Below are positions 55,182 to 63,466 of a stretch of 64,000 nucleotides of DNA, piece by piece. The notes under the pieces were generated by a model. It worked only from the letters and a program-made list of their open reading frames with translations. It was not told the DNA's origin and did no database searches. Both the position numbers and the translations under genes were made by a program. Every line of letters begins with the position of its first letter. Positions within the stretch are counted from its first letter, which is position 1. The DNA comes from Flavobacterium frigoris PS1 (GTDB lineage: Bacteria; Bacteroidota; Bacteroidia; Flavobacteriales; Flavobacteriaceae): positions 62,001-126,000 of the forward strand of contig NZ_AHKF01000022.1 of the NCBI RefSeq assembly GCF_000252125.1, in the 5' to 3' direction.

Positions 55182-56916
55182 CTTTTAGCATCAATTCTTT
55201 TATAAATCTTACTGGAGCACTACCATAGCTCAGGAATTTCTCATGAAATTGCTTCAGCTTAAAATTAGCTCCTTGCTCTTTCTTCAACATTTCTCTAAAT
55301 TCATATATTTCGGTGTAACCCGTAAAATACGAACTTAGTTGTACTTGTGTCAATGTTACCCTCTTCCACTTGCCTTCGGCCTCTGTTTGTTGCTGAAAGG
55401 CTTCGTTAATAAGTAATTTCATCGCTTCATCTTGAGTCATATTTTTAACATGAACGTTATAGTCCAAAATGGCATTACAAGTTGTTCTTAAATTCCATTT
55501 ATAATACATCAACCACATCTCATCTGAGTTTTTGTATCCATTTTCTAGCATCATCAACTCTGTATAAACAGCCCAGCCTTCAACCATAGCTCCGTTTCCA
55601 AGGATAGATTTAATAATACTTGGTGATTGATTGCTATATACTAATTGGGTATAATGCCCCGGAATTGCTTCGTGAATATTTAGAATTTGCAAAATATAAT
55701 CATTGTACTCTCTTAAATAGCTTTCTGATTTTTCAGCACTCCAACCGTTCATACTCCCTACATTATAATAGGTATTTGCATTTTTATCATAGGGTCCCGG
55801 TGCTGATATTGAAGCACCAGCAACTCCGGCCATATAATCAGGTTCCCTGCGAACAACTAAAGGCTTTGATGGATCAATATATAGCAAATCCTTTTCTTTT
55901 ATAAATTCAACCAGTTCAGGAATTTGTTTCTCAATTGTTGATTGAAATTTTTGAGCTGTGGTATGCTGCAAAGAGATTTTATCGATAACCATTTTAATGA
56001 CTTCTAAACTGTCTACGGGTTTAGGCTCCGATTTCATGTATTTAGGCCATAATTTATCTGCTAAAACATACATTTTGTCATGCAGTTCCTTTTTATGATC
56101 GACAGCTTTTTTATATACTGTATCAGCTTTATAAGTCGACTGAATGTCTAAGTTAAACTTCTCTCGATACAAATCTTCTCCCAGTCTAAAGGAACGCGGC
56201 GTGGCATTATTTAAATCCTTTAACCAATTAGCATAAGTTGTAATTGCATTAATGGCTACTTTAGCTCTATCTTTTATTGCTTTTTTCTCTGATTCCGGCA
56301 ATTTACTTTTTGCTAAAGCTTTAGGCAAATCTTTTTCGAAAACAGATAATCCTCCTAAATTTTGCGCAATAGCAAGTTCAGTATGTTCTAAGGTAGGATT
56401 CTTGATATTTACTTTTGCAGCCTCGTAATAGGCTGGAATTGCATTCATTTTTAAGTAAAAACTATGCAAGCGCGCATCTGCAGCATCATATTTTCCATTT
56501 AATAATTCAGCAAAAGCACCACAAACATTATATTCAGATGGGTTCCATATATATGATTTTAGCTTATCTATTCTAAAAATAGAGCTCTGCAACTGATTTT
56601 TGATAATATAATAGTCAATAATATTGTTATCCGAAAGATCCTCGATAGAATAGCGTTGCAATGAATCCAATTGCGCATGAGAAAAATCGAGTTGTTTCTT
56701 TATCCCAATGGAATCTGAAATAACTAACAAACTATCTAATTTATGATATCCTTGACTAGCGGCCCAGTCAGGATTTAGCTTCCAAAGTTCGATTACAAAA
56801 CCTTCTTTGTATTTTCCAAATTTTTCATTTAAAGTTACGGTGTCAATCGTTTCCGCCTTTTTATTGCATGAAAACAGTAATATGGACAGTAAGATCGAAA
56901 CAAATATTTTTTTCAT
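55168..56916 (-). CDS. DUF885 family lipoprotein (putative metallopeptidase)
   Basis: A 582-residue exported lipoprotein: signal MKKIFVSILLSILLFSC with lipobox LLFSC, so the mature protein starts at Cys17 and is anchored to a membrane. The DUF885 catalytic region carries NIHEAIPGHYTQ, an HExxxGH-type zinc site, with a downstream Glu in MVEGWAVYTE. Family members are thought to be carboxypeptidase-like peptidases. Substrate unknown. Full length; separated from the E1 gene upstream by a terminator. Confidence 0.88.
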   Translation of the reverse strand: MKKIFVSILLSILLFSCNKKAETIDTVTLNEKFGKYKEGFVIELWKLNPDWAASQGYHKLDSLLVISDSIGIKKQLDFSHAQLDSLQRYSIEDLSDNNIIDYYIIKNQLQSSIFRIDKLKSYIWNPSEYNVCGAFAELLNGKYDAADARLHSFYLKMNAIPAYYEAAKVNIKNPTLEHTELAIAQNLGGLSVFEKDLPKALAKSKLPESEKKAIKDRAKVAINAITTYANWLKDLNNATPRSFRLGEDLYREKFNLDIQSTYKADTVYKKAVDHKKELHDKMYVLADKLWPKYMKSEPKPVDSLEVIKMVIDKISLQHTTAQKFQSTIEKQIPELVEFIKEKDLLYIDPSKPLVVRREPDYMAGVAGASISAPGPYDKNANTYYNVGSMNGWSAEKSESYLREYNDYILQILNIHEAIPGHYTQLVYSNQSPSIIKSILGNGAMVEGWAVYTELMMLENGYKNSDEMWLMYYKWNLRTTCNAILDYNVHVKNMTQDEAMKLLINEAFQQQTEAEGKWKRVTLTQVQLSSYFTGYTEIYEFREMLKKEQGANFKLKQFHEKFLSYGSAPVRFIKELMLKELKK

Positions 56917-56948
56917 GTGTAGTTAGTTCAGAAAAATAAAGATATAAA

Positions 56949-56973
56949 AAATGCCGCTCAGTGAACGGCATTT
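56949..56973 (-). terminator. Terminator of the E1 gene
   Basis: Stem AAATGCCG (56949-56956) with CGGCATTT (56966-56973) and a minus-strand T-run, 15 bases after the E1 stop codon. Confidence 0.88.
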
Positions 56974-56987
56974 CTTATTCTAAATTA

Positions 56988-58964
56988 TTAATAGGCTAAA
57001 AGTGCCCGCAAATCTATTTCGAATCGGCCTTTCGGCAAGTATTGATCTTCTAGTGCTTTTGTAAATGGAATTGGCGTGTCTAAACTGGCTACTCTTTTTA
57101 CTGGAGCATCGAGATATTTAAAACATTCCTCGATGATCATAGCCGAAATGTCGCTCGCAACCCCACCAAACATTGAGTCTTCCTGATATATAATTACCCT
57201 TCCTGTTTTCTTGACAGATGCAAAAATGGCTTCAGTGTCCAATGGTTGCAGGGTTCTTAAATCCAATAAATCAGCTGAAATTTCTGGATTTTTTTCTAAG
57301 GTATCCAAAGCCCAATGTACTGCTGCTCCAAAAGATATGATAGTTACCTCATTTCCTTCTTTCAATAAAGCTGCTTTCCCTAATGGCAAAGTGTAATAGT
57401 CTTTTGGTACTTCTTGGTAAACACTTCTGTATAATTGTTTGTGCTCAAAAAACATCACTGGATTCGGATCGTTAATTGATGCGTTCAACAAGCCTTTAAC
57501 ATCATAAGGAAAAGCAGGGTAAACTACTTTCAGACCAGGAGTTTTGGTAAACCAGGCCTCATTGGTCTGAGAATGAAAAGGTCCTGCCTGGGTTCCGCCA
57601 CCGCATGGCATTCGAACCACCACATCCGCTTTTTCTAACCAGCGGTAATGTGATTTGGCTAATAAATTCACAACAGGATTGAAACCAGTCGAAACAAAAT
57701 CAGCAAACTGCATTTCGACAATTGCTTTATATCCGTTTATAGATAATCCCATAGCTGCAGAGACTACGGCGCTTTCACAAATTGGAGTATTAATAACTCG
57801 CTTTTTTCCAAATTGCGCTACAAATCCATCAGTAATTTTAAAAGCACCACCGTATTCAGCGATGTCTTGCCCCATAATAACCAAGTTATCATGACGTTCC
57901 ATCGATTGCTTTAAACTGCTGGAAATAGCATCTATAAAACGTATTTTTTCCTTTTCCTCTGTAGGTTTAACTTGTTCAAAGACAAAAGTTTTATAAATAT
58001 CATTTAATTCTTCACTTAATGAAGCTTCGATTTCAGGTTCTGCATTAGCAATAGCCAAACTTTCGTCAATATCTTTCTTAATTTCGCTTCGCAAAGTTTC
58101 ATCAAACTCCTCAGTAAGGATTTTATTTTCTTTTAAAAATGTTCTGTAATTTTCTACAGGATCTTTAATTGCCCACTGATCCATTAATTCTTGAGGGACA
58201 TATTTAGTGCCGCTTGCCTCTTCATGTCCTCGCATTCTAAAGGTTTTAAATTCCAATAAAACGGGACGCGGATTAATCTTCATCGAAGCTTTCAATTGTG
58301 ATAATAGATTGTATACTTCTAAGATGTTATTACCATCAACAATATGACTTTCCATTCCGTATCCTTTACCTTTATCGGCTAAGTTTTCGCAACGATATTG
58401 CTCATTTGTAGGTGTTGAAAGCCCGTAACCGTTATTCTCAATAACAAATAGAACTGGTAATTCCCAAACCGAAGCAATATTAAGTGCCTCATGAAAATCA
58501 CCTTCAGACGTAGCTCCTTCTCCAGTAAAAACTGCAGTTACTTTTCCGTTTTTCTTAAGTTTATTGGCTAATGCTATTCCGTCAGCTACACCTAATTGCG
58601 GGCCTAAATGCGAAATCATTCCAATAATCTTATATTGTTGTGTCCCAAAGTGAAAGCTCCGATCTCTCCCTTTAGTAAAACCATTGGCTTTTCCTTGCCA
58701 TTGAGAGAATAAACGATAAAGCGGAATATCTCTTCCTGTAAATACACCTAGATTACGGTGCATAGGCAAAATGTATTCATCTTTATCTAAAACAGCGGTC
58801 ACTCCTACTGCAATAGCTTCCTGACCTATTCCTGAGAACCATTTAGATACCTTTCCTTGACGAATTAGGATTAGCATTTTTTCCTCTATAAGCCGCGGCT
58901 TTAGTATTCTTTTGTATAAATCTAATAAAGTTTCGTCAGTAAGATTTTTTCTTTCAAATTTCAT
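56988..58964 (-). CDS. Fused alpha/beta E1 of a 2-oxoacid dehydrogenase (branched-chain type)
   Basis: A 658-residue thiamine-diphosphate enzyme in which the alpha (about 1-330) and beta (about 345-658) subunits of E1 are one chain. Alpha part: GQEAIAVGVTAVL, MHRNLGVF, and the TPP motif GEGATSEGDFHEAL ... ENN. Beta part: GQDIAEYGGAFKITDGFV, FADFVSTGFNPVVN, and DLRTLQPLD. It decarboxylates a branched-chain 2-oxoacid (or pyruvate) and passes the acyl group to an E2 lipoyl domain encoded elsewhere. Branched acyl-CoA primers for iso-fatty acids are the likely use in this group. The ATG at 58964 lies just after the transcription start predicted from the box at 58988-58995. Confidence 0.92.
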   Translation of the reverse strand: MKFERKNLTDETLLDLYKRILKPRLIEEKMLILIRQGKVSKWFSGIGQEAIAVGVTAVLDKDEYILPMHRNLGVFTGRDIPLYRLFSQWQGKANGFTKGRDRSFHFGTQQYKIIGMISHLGPQLGVADGIALANKLKKNGKVTAVFTGEGATSEGDFHEALNIASVWELPVLFVIENNGYGLSTPTNEQYRCENLADKGKGYGMESHIVDGNNILEVYNLLSQLKASMKINPRPVLLEFKTFRMRGHEEASGTKYVPQELMDQWAIKDPVENYRTFLKENKILTEEFDETLRSEIKKDIDESLAIANAEPEIEASLSEELNDIYKTFVFEQVKPTEEKEKIRFIDAISSSLKQSMERHDNLVIMGQDIAEYGGAFKITDGFVAQFGKKRVINTPICESAVVSAAMGLSINGYKAIVEMQFADFVSTGFNPVVNLLAKSHYRWLEKADVVVRMPCGGGTQAGPFHSQTNEAWFTKTPGLKVVYPAFPYDVKGLLNASINDPNPVMFFEHKQLYRSVYQEVPKDYYTLPLGKAALLKEGNEVTIISFGAAVHWALDTLEKNPEISADLLDLRTLQPLDTEAIFASVKKTGRVIIYQEDSMFGGVASDISAMIIEECFKYLDAPVKRVASLDTPIPFTKALEDQYLPKGRFEIDLRALLAY

Positions 58965-58987
58965 GTGGTGGGCTTTAATTCGCATTT

Positions 58988-58995
58988 CAAAGATA
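58988..58995 (-). promoter_or_regulatory. -7 promoter box TATCTTTG for the fused E1 gene
   Basis: Exact TAnnTTTG on the minus strand. Transcription would begin near 58982, after the upstream possible start at 58985, which favours the ATG at 58964. Confidence 0.55.
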
Positions 58996-59079
58996 AAAAA
59001 ATATAACAGTATCGATTGAAATTGTTATATTATTTTGTTTTGTTTATAACTTTTAAAATTCTAATTTAAATATATTCAA

Positions 59080-59087
59080 TACCTTTG
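59080..59087 (+). promoter_or_regulatory. -7 promoter box TACCTTTG for the 2OG-Fe(II) oxygenase
   Basis: Exact TAnnTTTG match 41 bases before the ATG at 59129; roughly back-to-back with the E1 promoter. Confidence 0.6.
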
Positions 59088-59128
59088 TAATTGGAAGGCT
59101 CTTAAGGCGTTCTAAGTTATTAAAAAAT

Positions 59129-60088
59129 ATGAATAGTATGCAAAACATTCCTAGTGTTGACTTGCGTGATTTCCTTTCGGACGACCCGAAACGTAAACAA
59201 AAATTTGTAAATGAAATCGGAAGTGCATTTGAAGATATTGGCTTCGTAGCATTAAAAGGTCATTTTTTAGATGACAAATTGGTAAATGAACTGTATAGTG
59301 AAATAAGAAATTTTTTCGCTTTACCTCTAGAAACAAAACATAGCTATGAGATTCCGGGTATTGGAGGTCAAAGAGGTTATGTTTCTTTTGGAACAGAACA
59401 TGCCAAAGGCAGAAAAGAAGGGGATTTGAAAGAATTTTGGCATTTTGGCCAGTATGTGAGTGAAAACTCAAAATACGCTTCAGAGTATCCTGAAAATGTT
59501 GAAGTAAAAGAATTACCTCGTTTTAATGAAGTAGGTAAGGAAGCGTATCAAATGCTTGAAAAAACAGGTGTTTATGTCTTGCGTGCTTTAGCTTTACGTT
59601 TAGGTTTAGATGAATTCCATTTTGACAATTTTGCCAAAGACGGAAATTCTATTCTAAGACCAATTCACTATCCACCTATTACTTCAGAGCCTGCTAATGC
59701 GATTCGCGCTGCAGCTCATGGTGACATCAACTTAATTACCTTATTAATGGGTGCGCAAGGAAAAGGACTTCAGGTTCAAAACCACAACGGAGATTGGATT
59801 GATGCCATTGCTGAACCAGATGAATTAGTTATTAATGTAGGTGATATGTTATCTCGTTATACGAACAACAAATTGAAATCTACAATTCACCAAGTGGTTA
59901 ATCCACCAAGAGAATTATGGGGAACTTCACGTTATTCAGTGCCGTTTTTTATGCATCCTGTGAGTGATATGCCATTGAATTGTTTAGAGAACTGCATTGA
60001 TGCCGAACATCCAAAACAATTTGACGATATTACTGCTGGTGATTACTTGTACGAACGTTTAGTAGATTTAGGATTAATCAAAATATAA
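59129..60088 (+). CDS. 2-oxoglutarate/Fe(II) oxygenase, isopenicillin-N-synthase-like
   Basis: A 319-residue non-heme iron oxygenase with the DIOX_N front half (IPSVDLRDFL) and 2OG-Fe(II) back half. Iron ligands: H and D in AAHGDINLITLL and H in KSTIHQVVNP; the 2OG-binding R-x-S is RYSVPFF. Members hydroxylate, desaturate or cyclise small molecules. No neighbouring biosynthetic gene fixes its substrate. A second in-frame ATG three codons in is possible. Has its own promoter and terminator. Confidence 0.9.
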   Translation: MNSMQNIPSVDLRDFLSDDPKRKQKFVNEIGSAFEDIGFVALKGHFLDDKLVNELYSEIRNFFALPLETKHSYEIPGIGGQRGYVSFGTEHAKGRKEGDLKEFWHFGQYVSENSKYASEYPENVEVKELPRFNEVGKEAYQMLEKTGVYVLRALALRLGLDEFHFDNFAKDGNSILRPIHYPPITSEPANAIRAAAHGDINLITLLMGAQGKGLQVQNHNGDWIDAIAEPDELVINVGDMLSRYTNNKLKSTIHQVVNPPRELWGTSRYSVPFFMHPVSDMPLNCLENCIDAEHPKQFDDITAGDYLYERLVDLGLIKI

Positions 60089-60111
60089 TTCCTAATTTTA
60101 CTTCTAGTAAT

Positions 60112-60145
60112 AAAAGACATTGAGTTTACTTAATGTCTTTTTTCT
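60112..60145 (+). terminator. Terminator after the 2OG-Fe(II) oxygenase
   Basis: Perfect stem AAAAGACATT (60112-60121) with AATGTCTTTT (60132-60141) and a T-run, 24 bases after the stop. Confidence 0.9.
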
Positions 60146-60191
60146 TTTTATAGAACATAAATATTTACATTATAAAAAATATACGTTTTCA

Positions 60192-60313
60192 CCACATAGA
60201 AACATAGAAAATGGAGAAAGATAGAGACCAATTCTTGGTTTCTCATAGCTATGTTTTACTGTAAATAAGGGAAACGCCTTATTAACGTAAAGAATGACTA
60301 TGATTCTATGTGG
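60192..60313. repeat. Inverted-end repeat B, copy 2 (122 bp)
   Basis: Left end CCACATAGAAACATAG (60192-60207) and right end CTATGATTCTATGTGG (60298-60313) are inverted copies with 15 of 16 matches. The interior has GACCAATTCTTGG (60226-60238), the exact reverse complement of 29180-29192 in copy 1, and a further hairpin AATAAGG with CCTTATT (about 60264-60283). Confidence 0.78.
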
Positions 60314-60342
60314 TAAAAAACAATTAAAAGATTTAAAGCAAT

Positions 60343-60672
60343 ATGGACTTACAAGACCAATTAAAAAACCTTTTCCCAGACCACGAAGCAGCTCCAGAGG
60401 AAGCCACTGAAGAAGTTGCCCATGAATTATACGTTCAAAAAGAACCTATGATTTGTAAATTCGAGAAAAGAAAAGGAAAAGCCACCACTATTATAGAAGG
60501 TTATGAAGGTACCGACGAAGATTTTAAGATCTTAGCCAAAGAAATCAAAACAAAACTAAGTGTTGGTGGAACTTTTAAGGATGATTCCATTATTATTCAA
60601 GGTGATTACCGCGATAAAATCATGGAAATACTTAAAGTTAAGGGCTTCAAAGTAAAACGCGTGGGAGGTTAA
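60343..60672 (+). CDS. SUI1-family translation initiation factor (YciH-like)
   Basis: A 109-residue protein with an acidic N-terminal tail and a C-terminal SUI1/eIF1 domain: RKGKATTIIEGYEGTDEDFK, then KTKLSVGGTFKDDSIIIQGD and the basic VKGFKVKRVGG end. Bacterial YciH homologues bind the 30S subunit and check initiation fidelity; its role here is inferred from the family. Preceded by repeat B and followed by a large AT-rich hairpin. Confidence 0.92.
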   Translation: MDLQDQLKNLFPDHEAAPEEATEEVAHELYVQKEPMICKFEKRKGKATTIIEGYEGTDEDFKILAKEIKTKLSVGGTFKDDSIIIQGDYRDKIMEILKVKGFKVKRVGG

Positions 60673-60674
60673 CA

Positions 60675-60725
60675 AATTGATAATTGAAAATGTATAATTA
60701 ATAATTATTTTTTCAATTATCAATT
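60675..60725. repeat. Large AT-rich hairpin
   Basis: Perfect 16-bp stem AATTGATAATTGAAAA (60675-60690) with TTTTCAATTATCAATT (60710-60725), 19-base loop. The CAATTAT/CAATTGT words repeat on to 60746. No T-run of terminator type follows, but it may still stop or stabilise the SUI1 transcript. Confidence 0.7.
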
Positions 60726-60755
60726 GTCAATTATTAACTATCAATTAAAATAAAA

Positions 60756-61625
60756 ATGATACAATCATCAGAATTAATACTTAATCCAGACGGAAGTGTC
60801 TATCACTTAAATCTAAAACCGGAACATATTGCACACGATATCATCTTTGTAGGAGATCAGAACCGTGTAGAAAAAATCACCCAATTCTTTGACAGCATAG
60901 AATTTTCTACTCAAAAAAGAGAATTCAAAACCCAAACAGGTATATTCAAAGGAAAAAGAATTACAGTGATGTCAACAGGAATTGGTCCTGACAATATTGA
61001 TATTGTAATCAACGAACTCGATGCGTTAGTGAATATCGACTTAGAAACTCGTCAACCAAAAGAAAAACTTACTTCGTTAAACATTATCCGAATTGGGACA
61101 TCAGGCTCTTTGCACGCTGACATTCCCGTAGATAGTTTTGTGATGTCTAAATTTGGCTTAGGACTTGATAACATGCTTCGCTCCTACTTGATTGACGAGG
61201 TTTCGAATATCGAAATGGAAGATGCTTTTGTACAGCATACCAACTGGGATTTGCGCAAAGGAAAACCCTATGTGATTTCCTGCTCTGAAAAATTAGAAAA
61301 AATCATAGAAAGCGACAAAATGCATAAAGGAATTACGGCAACTGCTGGAGGATTTTATGGCCCTCAAGGACGTGTTTTACGTTTGGATATTCAGGATGAA
61401 AAATTGAACTCTAAAATGGATAATTTCAAATTTAAAGAAAACCGAATCACCAATCTAGAGATGGAAACGGCTGCAATTTACGGTCTATCGGCGCTTTTAG
61501 GTCACAACGCTTTATCACTTAATGCGATAATTGCCAATCGTGCTAACGGGACTTTTAGTTCAGATCCATACAAAGCAGTGGATGAATTGATTGCTTATAC
61601 CTTAGAAAAATTAGCTACTAATTAA
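60756..61625 (+). CDS. Nucleoside phosphorylase (uridine/purine phosphorylase family)
   Basis: A 289-residue PNP/UDP-family phosphorylase that cleaves nucleosides with phosphate to base and ribose-1-phosphate. Visible motifs: FVGDQNRVEKI near the phosphate site, VMSTGIGPDNIDI, IRIGTSGSLHADIP, and NLEMETAAIYGLSALLGHNA, the ribose/base-site Met-Glu signature. Closest in pattern to uridine phosphorylase-like proteins. Base preference is not certain. A partial decayed second copy of its 3' end lies at 62291-62441. Confidence 0.9.
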   Translation: MIQSSELILNPDGSVYHLNLKPEHIAHDIIFVGDQNRVEKITQFFDSIEFSTQKREFKTQTGIFKGKRITVMSTGIGPDNIDIVINELDALVNIDLETRQPKEKLTSLNIIRIGTSGSLHADIPVDSFVMSKFGLGLDNMLRSYLIDEVSNIEMEDAFVQHTNWDLRKGKPYVISCSEKLEKIIESDKMHKGITATAGGFYGPQGRVLRLDIQDEKLNSKMDNFKFKENRITNLEMETAAIYGLSALLGHNALSLNAIIANRANGTFSSDPYKAVDELIAYTLEKLATN

Positions 61626-61631
61626 TTGTTT

Positions 61632-61711
61632 TAGGAGCTATTTCCCGCTATACGTTTCAATCTTTTTATTTTAAAGAAAAATAAAAAGGATTTTCACTGC
61701 TATCGGGGCTA
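61632..61711 (-). repeat. Structured intergenic repeat A, copy 2
   Basis: Read on the minus strand: TAGCCCCGAT, spacer, ATC, one unpaired base, a 10-bp A/T stem (61663-61672 with 61678-61687), a 5-base loop, GAT, then GTATAGCGGG and TAGCTCCT. Geometry is identical to copy 1 (3550-3626), although the stem sequence is unrelated. Confidence 0.75.
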
Positions 61712-61741
61712 TAATCTGGTCACTATAAAATTTTAAATAAA

Positions 61742-62278
61742 ATGAAAATAGGAACTATTGAAACCGAACGATTAATTTTAAGAAAACTAATTCCTTCTGA
61801 TGATGAAGCAATGTTTTTGTTGGACAACAATCAAAATGTGCACCGATACCTTGGTAATAAGCCAGTCACATCCATTGAAGAAAGTCGAGAGTACATCAAT
61901 AACATCCAAATCCAATATATTCAAAATGGAGTTGGTCGATTTGCAGTGATTCTCAAAGAAACTAATGAGTTTATCGGCTGGGCTGGACTCAAATTCATTA
62001 CGGAACCCGTAAACGAACGTCAAAATTTTTATGACATAGGATATCGATTCATAGAGGATTATTGGGGCAAAGGATATGGACAAGAAGCGGCAAAGGCATG
62101 GCTTGACTATGGCTTTAACCAACTAAAGATCCAAAAAATATGTGCCTATGCTGATATCGAAAACAAAGGTTCTAGGAAAATATTAGAAAAAATAGGACTG
62201 CAGCAAATTTCAGAGTTTGATGATGAAGGAACAGCATGCGTTTGGCTAGAATTGACTAAAACAGATTACTTAAAATGA
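61742..62278 (+). CDS. GNAT-family N-acetyltransferase (RimJ/RimL type)
   Basis: A 178-residue acetyl-CoA-dependent acetyltransferase. Opens IETERLILRKLIPSDDEAMF, typical of the RimJ/RimL branch; the acetyl-CoA pyrophosphate loop is in YWGKGYGQEAAKAW; the NKGSRKILEKIGL motif closes the fold. Substrate (ribosomal protein N-terminus, antibiotic or small molecule) is unknown. It sits between the phosphorylase gene and the phosphorylase fragment. Confidence 0.9.
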   Translation: MKIGTIETERLILRKLIPSDDEAMFLLDNNQNVHRYLGNKPVTSIEESREYINNIQIQYIQNGVGRFAVILKETNEFIGWAGLKFITEPVNERQNFYDIGYRFIEDYWGKGYGQEAAKAWLDYGFNQLKIQKICAYADIENKGSRKILEKIGLQQISEFDDEGTACVWLELTKTDYLK

Positions 62279-62290
62279 AAAAAATAAAAA

Positions 62291-62441
62291 TTGCTGGAGG
62301 TTTTTACGGTCTATCAGCGCTTTTAGGTCATAATGCCTTGTCACTTAATGCGCTAATCGCGCTTCGGGAACTTTCAGGGAAGATCCATACAAAGAAGTGC
62401 ATGAATTAATTGCCTATACATTGGTTAAATTAGCACAGTAA
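62291..62441 (+). pseudogene. Decayed 3' fragment of a second nucleoside phosphorylase
   Basis: The stretch encodes AGGFYGLSALLGHNALSLNA, then loses frame, and ends with ELIAYTLVKLAQ and a TAA. In the intact gene at 60756-61625, GGFYG and YGLSALLGHN are about 45 residues apart, so this copy has an internal deletion joined at the shared FYG/IYG sequence, plus later small deletions. Nucleotide divergence from the intact gene is visible throughout, so it derives from an old duplicate or paralogue, not a recent copy. Confidence 0.85.
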
Positions 62442-62466
62442 TTTAAATTGGACATTGGAATAAATT

Positions 62467-62502
62467 AAAAAAGTTAGCAAATCAATTGGCTAACTTTTTT
62501 TT
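62467..62502. terminator. Bidirectional terminator at the 3' end of the AraC gene
   Basis: Perfect stem AAAAAAGTTAGC (62467-62478) with GCTAACTTTTTT (62489-62500); the right arm overlaps the stop codon of the minus-strand AraC gene. Confidence 0.88.
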
Positions 62503-63296
62503 AGAATTTGTTCTCCGTTTATATAATCTGATGGTCGCTGTCTAAGGATTTTGTAAAAAGTATTACTAAAACTTGGTACACTGTTATAACCTACGGCTTG
62601 CGCCACTTCATTAACTGCAAGGTTTTTTTCTAATAACAATTCAATCGCTTTCAAAATTCTTCGAATAGTGAGATATTGTATGAATGACATTCCTAAATCT
62701 TTTTGAAATAATCGATATAAGGAACGCTCACTAAATCCAAATTGAATCGCTAGTTTAGAAAATAAAATGGTTTCTCCTAAATTATCATCTAAGTAATTAA
62801 CTATTTTCGTTAGTCGAACATCTTTTGAAAAAGGTAATGATAACGGCAAATTATTTAAACAAATGGTAGGTAAAATTGCTTTAATTGCTTTGGTGATATC
62901 ATAATTTCGACTTCCTTTTATTAAATTACCGTCCCATCTATTGGTAAAAAGCATCATTTGAAGCAACAAATCGTTGACTGGATAAATCCCTTCACTTTCA
63001 TAAAAAGTATGCTCATTCTTTTTAACAGGAAAATATAAATTTCTCATGATTACATTTTCAGAATTGGTATGAATACTGTGCTCTACACCTTTCGGAATCC
63101 ACATAAAATGGCGGGCGGGCAAGAAATAAGTATTGGTTTGTGTAATCACATAAACGATGCCACCTTCAGTATATAACATTTGAGCTTTGTCATGTTTATG
63201 GGTTGGAATTAATAATTCACCCATCAAATCATGATGACAATAAATACTTTTTTTATCAGTGTCAACTTTATTTATATAATATTTTTCTTCTGTCAT
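62490..63296 (-). CDS. AraC-family transcriptional regulator with cupin sensor
   Basis: A 268-residue regulator: N-terminal cupin-like pocket (HKHDKAQMLYTEGG, FMWIPKGVEHSIHT) and C-terminal AraC domain with two helix-turn-helix units (ETILFSKLAIQFGFSERSLY; VNEVAQAVGYNSVPSFSNTF). Divergent from the CoA-transferase gene with 170 bases between starts, so it probably controls that gene. Ligand unknown. Confidence 0.92.
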   Translation of the reverse strand: MTEEKYYINKVDTDKKSIYCHHDLMGELLIPTHKHDKAQMLYTEGGIVYVITQTNTYFLPARHFMWIPKGVEHSIHTNSENVIMRNLYFPVKKNEHTFYESEGIYPVNDLLLQMMLFTNRWDGNLIKGSRNYDITKAIKAILPTICLNNLPLSLPFSKDVRLTKIVNYLDDNLGETILFSKLAIQFGFSERSLYRLFQKDLGMSFIQYLTIRRILKAIELLLEKNLAVNEVAQAVGYNSVPSFSNTFYKILRQRPSDYINGEQILKKS

Positions 63297-63326
63297 TTAT
63301 CGATCTTATAGTGTCCGAAATGAATA

Positions 63327-63334
63327 TATATTTG
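63327..63334 (+). promoter_or_regulatory. Possible -7 promoter box TATATTTG for the CoA-transferase
   Basis: Exact TAnnTTTG match, but 130 bases before the ATG at 63467, which would make a long leader; low confidence. Confidence 0.3.
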
Positions 63335-63466
63335 TCTTTTTAAGATATTTTGTCAATTATAAATTTCAGTAATATTGTAATATTAATAATTTAAAATGTC
63401 AATTGTTTTTAATTCATTAATAAAACTCACCTATTATTATTAAATTCTTTACTAAAAACAAAAGTT

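Noticed and set aside
62275..62409. A short plus-strand frame starting at the ATG overlapping the acetyltransferase stop
   Set aside because: It reads the decayed phosphorylase fragment and quickly leaves the homologous frame, so it is a pseudogene and not a small gene.
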